A stretch of 33,577 nucleotides of DNA, taken from IMG/VR virus record IMGVR_UViG_3300010885_021350, positions 1 through 33,577 of that record. One strand, written 5' to 3'. The stretch is from a virus. Each line of letters begins with the position of its first letter. Position 1 is the stretch's first letter. Position numbers and translations under genes: made by a program. Shown here one piece after another: positions 8,005 to 14,781 of the stretch. The notes beneath the pieces are model-generated. The model did no database searches. It saw only the letters and a program-made list of their open reading frames with translations, and was not told the origin of the DNA.

Positions 8005-9070
8005 AGACGAGTTAGACGGCGGCGAGACACGCGACGAAGTGTTGGCGATACAGAGAAGGCTTGATGTTTCTATGCGAGAAATGCGTGACGCGCAACTACG
8101 CAGAAAGCAAGCAGAAGAAATAACTGACCGCCTTAACCGTGAGTTTGATTTATTGCTAGGGCTAACAAACAAACTTGGTGAACCGCCTACGTGGTTAGAG
8201 AAGCCACGAAACGCACGTGGTCATTCTGGTACACCGTTTTTGTTGTTGTCCGATTTGCATTTAGATGAAGTAGTACAGCCTGCCGAAGTAATGGGTATGA
8301 ACGCTTACAACAGGCGCATCGCAGAAATGCGTTTAGGCAACACGTTTCAAGGTGCAGTAAAAATTGCTCGCGATTATTGGTCAAACATTAAATACGATGG
8401 GATTGTTGCACCGTTGATGGGTGACTTGTATTCGGGAGACATTCACGAAGAACTCACGCAAACAAACGAAGATACTTTACTCGGTTCTATTCTACATTGG
8501 ACAGATCACTTATCTGCCGGTATTTCTTTACTTGCTGATGAGTTTGGCAAGGTACACGTTCCGGTTGTCGTTGGTAACCATTCGCGACGTACAAGGAAAC
8601 CGCGCAGTAAGTTTCGTGCGCGAGATAACTTTGATTGGTTTACGGGTCACTTGTTAGCAAAAATGTTTAAGAACGATAAGCGCGTTACGTTTGATGTTTC
8701 GGAATCGCCTGATACAACCGTGAGCGTTTACGGATATAAGATTATGGTTACGCACGGCGATCAGGCGAACGGCGGTAATGGTATCGGCGGCGCGTTCATG
8801 CCGATTATGCGGCTTGACGCTAAGAAACGCGCAAGGCAAGCGGCCGTGAACCAACAGTTTGATTTGATGGTGTTGGGTCATTGGCATACGTTGATGTTTG
8901 CACCAAACTTTGTAGTCAACGGAACAATCAAAGGTTTTGATGAATACGCCTTTACTAGCAACTTCTCTTATGAAGAACCATCGCAAGCAATGTTCCTTAT
9001 GACTCCGGAACACGGCAAGACATACACCGCGCCGGTTTTCTGCGCTGACAGAAAGAAAGAACAATGGTAG
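7994..9070 (+). CDS. Calcineurin-like metallophosphoesterase
   Basis: This 358-residue protein starts at a GTG that overlaps the previous gene. The two-metal phosphoesterase motifs are all present: SDLHLD (Asp87, His89), MGDLYSGD (Asp144), GNHSRR (Asn195, His196), VTHGD (His254) and GHWH (His296, His298). Residues 1-70 form a charged helical N-terminal extension. Related enzymes hydrolyse phosphodiesters or phosphomonoesters; the substrate in phages is usually unknown, and candidates are nucleic acid ends, cyclic nucleotides or host alarmones. It sits between lysis and early genes without an obvious partner. Confidence 0.85.
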   Translation: MSLKDELDGGETRDEVLAIQRRLDVSMREMRDAQLRRKQAEEITDRLNREFDLLLGLTNKLGEPPTWLEKPRNARGHSGTPFLLLSDLHLDEVVQPAEVMGMNAYNRRIAEMRLGNTFQGAVKIARDYWSNIKYDGIVAPLMGDLYSGDIHEELTQTNEDTLLGSILHWTDHLSAGISLLADEFGKVHVPVVVGNHSRRTRKPRSKFRARDNFDWFTGHLLAKMFKNDKRVTFDVSESPDTTVSVYGYKIMVTHGDQANGGNGIGGAFMPIMRLDAKKRARQAAVNQQFDLMVLGHWHTLMFAPNFVVNGTIKGFDEYAFTSNFSYEEPSQAMFLMTPEHGKTYTAPVFCADRKKEQW

Positions 9071-9294
9071 ATCCCGACCTTGAATTTGATTTTAATGAAA
9101 CGCCGTTAGTTCATTTCAATGCGTGGTGTATTCAAGATGTTATTTCGTTTAACGAAGATGGTGTTGATACGTCGCTTGTTTTATATTTGGGTAGCGACGA
9201 ACACGATAAGAAAATTGGGGTTCTGCTTGACGTTTACGCGGCCGCGTATATTGCGCGTGATTTATTGTCAGGAAGTTTAGATGTCGGGTTATGA
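9064..9294 (+). CDS. Hypothetical acidic protein
   Basis: This 76-residue acidic protein starts within the end of the phosphoesterase gene (7-nt overlap). It reads as a small mixed alpha/beta protein: a strand-rich middle (SLVLYLGSDEHDKKIGVLLD) and a C-terminal helix (VYAAAYIARDLLSG). I do not recognise a family. Its end overlaps the next gene by 14 nt, so it belongs to the same transcript. Confidence 0.55.
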   Translation: MVDPDLEFDFNETPLVHFNAWCIQDVISFNEDGVDTSLVLYLGSDEHDKKIGVLLDVYAAAYIARDLLSGSLDVGL

Positions 9295-9553
9295 ACCAAT
9301 AGTCATTCTTTGGGCTGATGCTCACGCAGGGGATGGTCATTGGGCAACTCTTGACGAAGATGATACGGGTGAACATATTGTTACGACGGCCGGATTCATT
9401 ATTCACGACGACGACGGCGGCAAGGAAAATCATTTCACTATCGCGCAATCTGTTTCTCCTGATGGTTTCGTGGATCATGTGATTCATATACCGAAGGCGA
9501 TGATGCGTGAAATGTTTGGGTTAGTTAAGCAGGAATCACCGAAGGCAAACTAG
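9281..9553 (+). CDS. Hypothetical phage protein
   Basis: This 90-residue acidic protein is rich in Asp, Glu and His (HDDDGGKENH). It has WADAHAGDGHWATLDEDDTG near the N-terminus and DHVIHIPKAMMREM near the C-terminus. The make-up of alternating strands with a final helix is seen in small early proteins of actinophages. I recognise no catalytic motif. It overlaps the preceding gene by 14 nt. Confidence 0.55.
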   Translation: MSGYEPIVILWADAHAGDGHWATLDEDDTGEHIVTTAGFIIHDDDGGKENHFTIAQSVSPDGFVDHVIHIPKAMMREMFGLVKQESPKAN

Positions 9554-9605
9554 TCAACTTTAAGAATGGTCGTGATAGACAAGTGACCTTTCAAGGAGAT
9601 GGATA

Positions 9606-9743
9606 ATGAACGCGAATGACGTTGCAATGATGGTGGAGTTCTTGATGCGAGTAGTTCCGCGCGGCCAGCAAGAGGAAGAACAGTTGGTGCGTATTGTGCG
9701 AACGCTTCAGAAGTCTTTGCAAAGGCAAGTCACCGCCGCTTAA
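9606..9743 (+). CDS. 45-residue helical protein
   Basis: An SD (AAGGAG, then ATGGATA before ATG) supports translation. The product begins MNANDVAMMVEFLMRVVP and is an amphipathic helical peptide with the charged run GQQEEEQL and a C-terminus of KSLQRQVTAA. Its stop codon overlaps the stop of the leftward gene at 9740. It may be a small regulatory or partner-binding protein, but nothing specific is seen. Confidence 0.5.
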   Translation: MNANDVAMMVEFLMRVVPRGQQEEEQLVRIVRTLQKSLQRQVTAA

Positions 9744-9940
9744 CGCGCGAACGGGTTAGCAAAGAATCGTTCTGCGGCTTCGTATTTGTCTATCCATTGT
9801 TTGGCTTCCGCGATAGTTGAAAGGCCTTCTATCTCCGGTTGTAGCGTGAAGTCTTTCGCGCCGTTTGGCGCATAGTGAATATCGTATGCACCGTCAAACT
9901 TCCAAATAACCCAATCTGTTTTGTATCTTGTTTGATTCAT
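9740..9940 (-). CDS. Hypothetical protein, leftward operon
   Basis: This is one of only two leftward genes. It encodes 66 residues with a Trp-rich strand region (TDWVIWKFDGAYDIHY) and a C-terminal helix (AEAKQWIDKYEAAERFF), a style seen in small phage proteins of unknown function. It is the second gene of the minus-strand pair, 12 nt after the stop of the upstream gene. The upstream bases AAGAATTAACACA give only a weak SD. It converges tail to tail with the 45-residue protein gene, their stop codons overlapping. Confidence 0.55.
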   Translation of the reverse strand: MNQTRYKTDWVIWKFDGAYDIHYAPNGAKDFTLQPEIEGLSTIAEAKQWIDKYEAAERFFANPFAR

Positions 9941-9952
9941 TGTGTTAATTCT

Positions 9953-10309
9953 TTATGACCTTGGCAACCGGCAATTACGTTTCGTGCGGTCGCTGAACTC
10001 GTGACCTTGTGCAATCATCTGTTCGTAAACCGTTTTCTTTGTTGCCTTAGCGGACATACCGAGGCCGAAAAAATCACTATCCATATAAACCCATTCGGTT
10101 GAGTAGTAGTCAGCGTCGCTGAGTAGTTCTTCCGCGTCTGCTGTGCTGAGTTGAACAATGAAACGTTTCTTTGTTTCTTTGATGATGTATGTTTCGCGTT
10201 CGCCGGATTCGTTTACGAGGTCACGTGCTTCGTGATCTTCAAAGAAGCGTTTCGGAATGTTGAGGGTGAATGTTTCTATCATTGGTTTCTCCTTGTTGTT
10301 TGTTTCCAT
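9953..10309 (-). CDS. Leftward leader gene, small actinophage protein; paralogue of the divergent gene
   Basis: The first gene of the leftward pair. Two in-frame starts are possible: the leaderless-type ATGGAAAC at 10309 (118 residues) and an ATG at 10282 with a strong SD (AAGGAG, then AAACCA). Residues after the second start read MIETFTLNIPKRFF. The region KKRFIVQLSTADAEELLSDA matches, by eye, KKRTLIRATMAQLDGLVYDA of the divergent gene at 10454, so the two look like diverged paralogues. Its promoter (10316-10344) is nearly identical to those of 10454 and 15684. Opposite polarity suggests a separate expression time, possibly regulatory. Confidence 0.6.
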   Translation of the reverse strand: METNNKEKPMIETFTLNIPKRFFEDHEARDLVNESGERETYIIKETKKRFIVQLSTADAEELLSDADYYSTEWVYMDSDFFGLGMSAKATKKTVYEQMIAQGHEFSDRTKRNCRLPRS

Positions 10310-10315
10310 AGGTAC

Positions 10316-10344
10316 ATCATATCGGGTTTTACCCCAAAAGTAAA
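10316..10344 (-). promoter_or_regulatory. Leaderless-type promoter for the leftward genes
   Basis: On the minus strand: -35 TTTACT (10344-10339), 17-nt spacer, -10 TATGAT (10321-10316), then 6 nt to ATG at 10309. The predicted transcription start is at the A of the ATG, so the mRNA would have no leader. AAGT-N3-ACTT overlaps the -35 (10343-10353). Two other promoters in the window share this layout. Confidence 0.65.
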
Positions 10345-10378
10345 GTCTTACTTATATAACCGAAAGTTATCCCTAAAA

Positions 10379-10395
10379 CACTTATAACATAAGTG
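10379..10395. promoter_or_regulatory. 17-bp palindromic operator, copy 1
   Basis: CACTTAT-AAC-ATAAGTG is a perfect inverted repeat with 7-bp arms in the region between the divergent promoters. Its centre lies about 67 nt upstream of the predicted start at 10454. The identical arms recur at 18552-18568. The XRE protein at 17812 is one candidate binder. The region 10310-10453 otherwise holds only promoter elements. Confidence 0.6.
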
Positions 10396-10418
10396 AAATA
10401 AAAAACCCTAAGTATAAC

Positions 10419-10447
10419 TTTACTTTTCTGTAATTAACGGTTATGAT
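10419..10447 (+). promoter_or_regulatory. Leaderless-type promoter for the rightward early genes
   Basis: -35 TTTACT (10419-10424), 17-nt spacer, -10 TATGAT (10442-10447), then 6 nt to the ATG at 10454. AAGT-ATA-ACTT (10410-10420) overlaps the -35. The layout is the same as in the promoters for 15684 and for the leftward genes, so the transcript is predicted to start at the ATG. Confidence 0.7.
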
Positions 10448-10453
10448 TGAGTC

Positions 10454-10804
10454 ATGGAAACGAACACAACACCAGAAATCAAATACGAAGTATGGGTAGG
10501 CGGAAACCTTTTTGAAGATTGGGATACTCGCGGAATACTCTTAGCGATGGAAAGCGACAACGACGCTTTAGAAATCGTTTCACAGAATAAAAAGCGCACA
10601 CTAATTCGTGCAACGATGGCTCAACTAGACGGCCTTGTATATGACGCAGAATTACAAATCCAAGATTGCCACGAACCGGCTCCAAGTTGGAAACGCACCG
10701 TTAATAGGTTCATCGCGCGAGTCAATGCAGTAAAGATAAAAAGCGAATTCAACTTAGACAAATACATCAACGGGATTCTTAACAACCAAAAGGAAACAAA
10801 ATGA
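10454..10804 (+). CDS. First gene of rightward early operon, leaderless; hypothetical
   Basis: This 116-residue protein begins METNTTPEIKYEVWVGG, directly at the predicted transcription start, and has no SD. The KKRTLIRATMAQLDGLVYDA region matches the leftward gene at 9953-10309, suggesting an ancient duplication around a shared control region. The C-terminal half is basic (WKRTVNRFIARVNAVKIK). It overlaps the next gene by ATGA. Function is unknown; being the first gene after the early promoter suggests an early host-directed role. Confidence 0.6.
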   Translation: METNTTPEIKYEVWVGGNLFEDWDTRGILLAMESDNDALEIVSQNKKRTLIRATMAQLDGLVYDAELQIQDCHEPAPSWKRTVNRFIARVNAVKIKSEFNLDKYINGILNNQKETK

Positions 10805-11013
10805 AAACCACAGTACCGCTTACTAACTACGAACAACGTGGACACCTGCACCACTTTGATCCGAACACCTGCAAATATGTCATCACAGAAGGATGGTTCC
10901 ACCTAACTCAAAACGGATTAACCGTTGCGCGGCGTAAGATTCGCGGTCGCAATACCTACCTGTTCCTCGCGTTGGGTAACGTCACCGACTTCGTACCGGC
11001 AAAGGAGAAGTAA
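10801..11013 (+). CDS. Small protein, paralogue of the gene at 15684
   Basis: This 70-residue basic protein overlaps the previous stop (ATGA). By eye its sequence RGHLHHFDP...EGWFHL...VARRK...YLFLALGNVTDF follows the same pattern as KGFLTYLKP...EGYFYI...NARYK...SFCLVGAVQKF in the product of 15684. Both look like a compact strand-rich fold with a basic middle. The two sit in promoter-linked positions, so one is likely a duplicate of the other. I know no function for this pattern; a nucleic-acid-binding role is possible from its charge. Confidence 0.55.
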   Translation: MKTTVPLTNYEQRGHLHHFDPNTCKYVITEGWFHLTQNGLTVARRKIRGRNTYLFLALGNVTDFVPAKEK

Positions 11014-11180
11014 TGGCTACGACGACAATGGCAAAACTGTTTGTATTTGATTTCACCGCAAATGATGTTTCTACAATTTGGTTTGACACGTTCACCGAAG
11101 CATTGAAATACATAGAGGAAAAACGAAACGATAAGCAACTTCACTTTTCCCCAATCACAATAACGGAAGCGGCGCGATAG
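11013..11180 (+). CDS. 55-residue hypothetical protein
   Basis: The ATG overlaps the previous stop (TAATG), and AAAGGAG lies just upstream (10991-10997). The protein begins MATTTMAKLFVFDFTAND, with WFDTFTEALKYIEEKR as a central helix and a polar end (ITITEAAR). No family is recognised. The translational coupling and SD support expression. Confidence 0.5.
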   Translation: MATTTMAKLFVFDFTANDVSTIWFDTFTEALKYIEEKRNDKQLHFSPITITEAAR

Positions 11181-11222
11181 AAGCCGCAAACCAATAAGGC
11201 GATATAACACCCAATAACTAAC

Positions 11223-11417
11223 ATGAAAGAAAATATGAACACCGAAACATACCGCGCTATCTATACCTTAAACATAAGGCCACTCGTTAAGTTTCACGGC
11301 ACAGCAAACGCGTCACACCAAAAAGACAAACTAGGAAACGAGTGGACGGAGTTTTTAACTGACAACGGAACTCTATTCTTAGTGAACACCGATCATCTAG
11401 AAAAGGAAAACAAATGA
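11223..11417 (+). CDS. Hypothetical protein before the exonuclease
   Basis: This 64-residue protein starts MKENMNTETYRAIYTL; a second in-frame ATG lies 12 nt downstream at 11235. The middle (KDKLGNEWTEFLTDNGTLFL) reads as a strand pair and suggests a compact beta fold. It ends in an ATGA overlap with the YqaJ-type gene, so it is probably co-translated with the recombination genes. The 42 nt upstream show no convincing promoter. Function is unknown. Confidence 0.5.
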   Translation: MKENMNTETYRAIYTLNIRPLVKFHGTANASHQKDKLGNEWTEFLTDNGTLFLVNTDHLEKENK

Positions 11418-12346
11418 CACTATCCATCGTCCCTAAACCAACTCACGGAAGCCTTGAATGGCTCAATATTAGAAGGCGAGACGACAACGGCAAAATCGTT
11501 TTCGGCGCGAGCGAAGCACCTGCTCTGATGGGTGTAAGTAAATATGGAAACCTTGTTGACCTCGCGATAAACAAATGGCAACCGGTAGAAGTTAAAGAAC
11601 CAAATGAGTCAATGAAACGCGGCAACTATATTGAACCTTCGTTAATCGCATACGCTTGCGATCTACTTGGCGAGACGTTCATAACGCCGGAAGTAATGTT
11701 CCGCAACGGCCGGATGATCGCAACGCTTGACGGTATAAACAAAACTTCTAACATAATCATTGAAGCAAAAACAACAGCGATTTATTCAAGCGATAACGAT
11801 TTGCCGCCGGACTACTATTGGCAAGGTATCGCGCAACTTGCTTGCGTACCTACAGCAGAGAAAGTCGTATTCATCGTTCTTGACAAGTTCATGCGTTTCG
11901 GAACGTGGGTTTTGAAACGTGATGAAGAAGCAATAGCAATGCTGATGTTAAAGGCCGAAGAAGTTGGCACAACATTAGACAAACAAGAATTACCTCAATA
12001 CGACGCGTTAACGGAAGATCAAGTGAAAACACTTTTCCGTGATCCGTCCGGTGAAAAAGATCTAGGGGCTGATGGCCTTCATCTTTTAGAAGTTTGGGCG
12101 GCTACACGCGAAGCAAAGTTTGCGGCAGAGAAAGAAGAAAAGTTGGCGCGTAACGCAATAGTGAATCTGATTGCGGAAGCGGAATATGGCGTGGTAGATG
12201 GCCATAGGGTTATCTCATTCAAAGCGCGTAAAGGCAATACGCGTCTTGATACAGAATCGCTAGAGCAGGATCACCCTGACCTAGTTGCTAAATACAAAAA
12301 AACAGGAGACTCAACACGGGTCTTACGTCTAATGGGAGACAAATAA
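11414..12346 (+). CDS. YqaJ-family phage recombinase exonuclease
   Basis: This 310-residue protein matches the lambda exonuclease/YqaJ type of PD-(D/E)XK nuclease. GASEAPALMGVSKYGN is the family's N-terminal motif, followed by a glutamate within MKRGNYIEPSLI. The catalytic core is ATLDGI (Asp106) and IIEAKT (Glu117, Lys119). The product would resect double-stranded ends 5' to 3' to give single strands for the adjacent ERF annealing protein; the gene pair is a classic phage recombination cassette. It overlaps the upstream gene by ATGA, and the ERF gene starts 1 nt after its stop. Confidence 0.85.
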   Translation: MTLSIVPKPTHGSLEWLNIRRRDDNGKIVFGASEAPALMGVSKYGNLVDLAINKWQPVEVKEPNESMKRGNYIEPSLIAYACDLLGETFITPEVMFRNGRMIATLDGINKTSNIIIEAKTTAIYSSDNDLPPDYYWQGIAQLACVPTAEKVVFIVLDKFMRFGTWVLKRDEEAIAMLMLKAEEVGTTLDKQELPQYDALTEDQVKTLFRDPSGEKDLGADGLHLLEVWAATREAKFAAEKEEKLARNAIVNLIAEAEYGVVDGHRVISFKARKGNTRLDTESLEQDHPDLVAKYKKTGDSTRVLRLMGDK

Positions 12347-12347
12347 A

Positions 12348-13031
12348 ATGGAAAAAAATATATATCAAGCATTATCAGCAGTAATGGAAGATGTTGGTGC
12401 GGTGCGTAAAGCCGAAAGGAACAGCGCACAAAACTTCAACTTCCGAGGGATTGACGCGGTGGTTAATGCCGTCTCACCGGCGTTGCGCAAACATGGAGTG
12501 ATCGTGTTCCCACGTTTGCAAAGTGTTGAACAGAGTACAGTTCTTATCGGGCAGAAACAAACAGCGATGGGTCATGTGCGTGTGCAGGTAGAATACGTTT
12601 TTGTTGCACCTGATGGCAGTAACTTGAACGCGTTAGTTGCGGCTGAGGCTATGGACTCCGGAGATAAGGCGACTGCTAAAGCGATGAGCGTCGCTTTCCG
12701 TACGGCGTTATTACAAACTTTATGCCTACCAACTGATGAAACTGATCCTGATCACGATGTTTATGAACGGGCTTCAAGTCAAGTTCCTAAGCCGGTTGTG
12801 AAGAATCCTTTTCCTAACGCGGTGAAAAAAACTGAGATTGAAAACGTACAAGCCGGTTTGTCTAAATCGCAACAACTGTTAGTAGATAAGCAAGTTAAAA
12901 AGGATTATTCCGGAGAAGATACGTTGATTGTTGTTAGCGACATTATTAAACGTTCTGTTAGTTCGCTTTCTGAAGTAACCGTTGATGAGGCGCGTGTATT
13001 GCTTCCTAAGTTGTTTGGGGGCGCGGCGTGA
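12348..13031 (+). CDS. erf: ERF-family single-strand annealing recombinase
   Basis: This 227-residue protein has ERF signatures: FNFRGIDAVVNAVSPALRKH at residues 30-49 and AMDSGDKATAKAMSVAFRTA at about 104-123, followed by LLQTLCLPTDETDPD. ERF proteins anneal complementary single strands in phage recombination and replication. The C-terminal part (about residue 150 on) is a polar tail and a helical end as in longer ERF proteins. It starts 1 nt after the stop of the exonuclease and overlaps the next gene by GTGA. Confidence 0.85.
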   Translation: MEKNIYQALSAVMEDVGAVRKAERNSAQNFNFRGIDAVVNAVSPALRKHGVIVFPRLQSVEQSTVLIGQKQTAMGHVRVQVEYVFVAPDGSNLNALVAAEAMDSGDKATAKAMSVAFRTALLQTLCLPTDETDPDHDVYERASSQVPKPVVKNPFPNAVKKTEIENVQAGLSKSQQLLVDKQVKKDYSGEDTLIVVSDIIKRSVSSLSEVTVDEARVLLPKLFGGAA

Positions 13032-13210
13032 ATAGAAAAGATTACGAACAGTTAGCGACAATATTCAAATTTGCTTACAAGCAAGTTCAAGACACAACAC
13101 CAATAGAAATAGTTGACTTTATGCTAGATCAAATGTGTTCAGTCTTAAAAAGCGATAACGCCGCTTTTAATAAAGAAAAGTTTGTAACTGCCGCGAAAGG
13201 CGGCAAGTGA
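13028..13210 (+). CDS. 60-residue helical protein, GTG start
   Basis: The GTG at 13028 overlaps the ERF stop (GTGA). The product begins MNRKDYEQLATIFKFAY and ends FNKEKFVTAAKGGK. This is the helical style of a small actinophage protein (KxDYE...I...F..ERF), often found in replication blocks, with no known role. The stop overlaps the start region of the winged-helix gene. Confidence 0.55.
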   Translation: MNRKDYEQLATIFKFAYKQVQDTTPIEIVDFMLDQMCSVLKSDNAAFNKEKFVTAAKGGK

Positions 13211-13701
13211 TGGACACATTTTTTAGCGGTAGCGGCTATTACAATGGCACGGCCGGTTACGTCAATCGGCCTGCAAGCATAGAACGCGAAACCAAAAAAG
13301 AATTATCTGAACGGTTAGCGCAAGTAATGTGTAGCGTTCGCGAAGCAGGTGAAGAAGGTTTAACGTGGCATGAAGTAGCGCAAGAGAACGGCTTACATCA
13401 CGGTCAAGCGTCTGCGGCGTTATCTAACCTTCATCGGTTAGGTCACGTTTTTACTTTGCGTGAGAAACGCGGCAAGTGTCATCCGTATATTGCAACCGAA
13501 TATCGCGGATCGTTTTTTGATGATGAGGTTTACGACGAACCGGCAAAAACTAAAGCGTCAGAAGAAAAAGAAGCAGTAATGGAATTAGTTGAAGCAATAG
13601 AAAATTATCTTCATATTGCTTCGGCGTTCGGGGATCTTCACCCACAAGAAAAATTGTTATCAGAAGCATTAAAAAAATATAGAAAGGGTCAATATGAATA
13701 G
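13207..13701 (+). CDS. Winged-helix DNA-binding protein
   Basis: This 164-residue protein may start at GTG 13207 or at the adjacent ATG 13210; both abut the previous stop. Residues 40-90 read as a winged helix-turn-helix (EGLTWHEVAQENGLHHGQAS, then ALSNLHRLGHVFTLREKRGK), as in MarR-like or ArsR-like folds. The remainder is acidic and helical. Candidate roles are a regulator of the replication block or a DNA-linked accessory protein. It overlaps the SSB gene by 8 nt. Confidence 0.65.
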   Translation: MMDTFFSGSGYYNGTAGYVNRPASIERETKKELSERLAQVMCSVREAGEEGLTWHEVAQENGLHHGQASAALSNLHRLGHVFTLREKRGKCHPYIATEYRGSFFDDEVYDEPAKTKASEEKEAVMELVEAIENYLHIASAFGDLHPQEKLLSEALKKYRKGQYE

Positions 13702-14011
13702 CGTTACTATCGTTGGGAATATCGGAGAACCGATGTTGCGTATGACAACTACCGGAAAATCTATGCTCACCTTTGGGTTAGCAGTCAACCGTAAGGTTGG
13801 TGAGGACGAAAAAACTACTTGGTTCAACGTCAAATGTTGGGGCGAGTTAGCGGAAAACCTTGCCGCAGAAATCGGTAAAGGTGACCGGCTTATCGTTTCC
13901 GGCTTTATTGAAAATGAGGAGTACACCGATAAGGATGGCAACGAAAAGAAATCAACTGTTGTTATCGCTAATGAGGCAGGCCGTTCATTACGTTGGGCAA
14001 AAAGGAATTAA
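13694..14011 (+). CDS. ssb: Single-stranded DNA-binding protein (short)
   Basis: This 105-residue OB-fold protein has typical SSB motifs: MNSVTIVGNIGEPMLRMTTT at the N-terminus, WFNVKCWGELAENLA in the middle, and KGDRLIVSGFIENEEYTDKD then VVIANEAGRSLRW. It lacks the long acidic C-terminal tail (ending DDIPF in bacterial SSBs), stopping at LRWAKRN. It would protect ssDNA in replication and recombination, but could not recruit host partners through that tail. A hairpin follows its stop. Confidence 0.85.
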   Translation: MNSVTIVGNIGEPMLRMTTTGKSMLTFGLAVNRKVGEDEKTTWFNVKCWGELAENLAAEIGKGDRLIVSGFIENEEYTDKDGNEKKSTVVIANEAGRSLRWAKRN

Positions 14012-14042
14012 CGTTTTTTATTAGTACGCCATTAAACTCCCG

Positions 14043-14076
14043 TGACTAGGGATCGTATGCGTATGATCCCTAGTCA
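14043..14076 (+). promoter_or_regulatory. 12-bp perfect hairpin between SSB and WhiB genes
   Basis: TGACTAGGGATC and GATCCCTAGTCA pair perfectly around a 10-nt loop (GTATGCGTAT). No T-run follows, so it is not a canonical terminator. It lies 16 nt before the WhiB ATG and could be an RNA processing site, an operator, or a weak terminator that reduces WhiB expression. Confidence 0.5.
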
Positions 14077-14091
14077 ATCGGAAGGTAAATT

Positions 14092-14322
14092 ATGGAGTGG
14101 CGAGAAAAGGCCGAATGTCGCGGTATGGGTTGGGAAATCTTCTTTCCACCTTTTGCGGATTATCGTCAAGCGCGTGAGATATGCGCGAAGTGCGAAGTGC
14201 GTGTTCCGTGTCTTGAATCTACTTTGCTTATTGAAATAGATCGTGACGGTATGTTTGGTGGCTATACGCCCAATGAACGTGCGTTGCTTAGGGAAAAGAG
14301 AAACAAGTGGAAACCTATTTGA
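14092..14322 (+). CDS. whiB: WhiB-family iron-sulfur transcription regulator
   Basis: This 76-residue protein has the four WhiB cysteines: Cys9, then the CxxC...C set Cys31, Cys34, Cys40, which bind a [4Fe-4S] cluster. The G-rich turn GMFGGYTPNER stands in place of G[VI]WGG and is followed by a basic tail (REKRNKW). WhiB proteins bind sigma region 4 in Actinobacteria; phage copies often alter host or late transcription and help exclude superinfection. This family is the best evidence that the host is an actinobacterium. SD GGAAGG lies upstream; the end overlaps the next gene by 16 nt. Confidence 0.9.
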   Translation: MEWREKAECRGMGWEIFFPPFADYRQAREICAKCEVRVPCLESTLLIEIDRDGMFGGYTPNERALLREKRNKWKPI

Positions 14323-14732
14323 AAGATAAAGCGGATTGCGCTTGCGGTTGCGGTTTGTTTGGTACTCCGCGTAAAAGGCCTGAGGGTCATATACGTGGTT
14401 GTAAATGCCCACGTTGTTCGGGGCAACGCAATAGAAGCAAAGGTGACAAGAAGGCTCGTGATGCTCGCAAGAAACTTGGTTTAGGTGGCGCGAATACTCG
14501 GCACGAAGAACATTGGGGTGGCGCGATACGTGTTGAAGTTAAAGCAGGCGCACAAATTAAACCGGTATTAACAGCGTATCTGCGTTGCGAACTTCAATCT
14601 GAACCGCATCGCGCTATCGGTGATTATCGGCCTTTTGCGATGATTGCAATGCCTGATGGTTGGTCGGATGGTTTAGTTGTTATGCGGTTATCAAAGTTTG
14701 TTGAGTTTACAGGAGTAAACTTAGAAAACTAA
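14307..14732 (+). CDS. Cys-rich, PD-(D/E)XK-nuclease-like protein
   Basis: This 141-residue protein starts inside the WhiB gene. Residues 1-43 have a Cys cluster (Cys11, 13, 15, 32, 34, 37) and many basic residues, suggesting a zinc-stabilised nucleic-acid-binding domain. From residue 64, TRHEEHWGGAIRVEVKAGAQ offers Glu67/Glu68 and E77-V-K79, which fits a PD-(D/E)XK core. The final part (GDYRPFAMIAMPDGWSDGLV) is a conserved-looking strand region. It may be a junction resolvase or other replication nuclease, but no specific family is certain. Confidence 0.5.
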   Translation: METYLKDKADCACGCGLFGTPRKRPEGHIRGCKCPRCSGQRNRSKGDKKARDARKKLGLGGANTRHEEHWGGAIRVEVKAGAQIKPVLTAYLRCELQSEPHRAIGDYRPFAMIAMPDGWSDGLVVMRLSKFVEFTGVNLEN

Positions 14733-14735
14733 AAA

Positions 14736-14759
14736 GCCCCTATGTGGGCGCACAGGGGC
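14736..14759 (-). terminator. Hairpin with U-run on the minus strand
   Basis: GCCCC and TGTG pair with CACA and GGGGC around GGCG, with a 2-nt bulge. Read leftward the stem is followed by five T (14735-14731), a rho-independent form. Rightward no T-run follows. It could block antisense transcription into the nuclease-like gene, or affect translation of the replication gene, whose SD starts 10 nt downstream. Confidence 0.45.
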
Positions 14760-14781
14760 AACGATTATGGAGGTAATCGCT

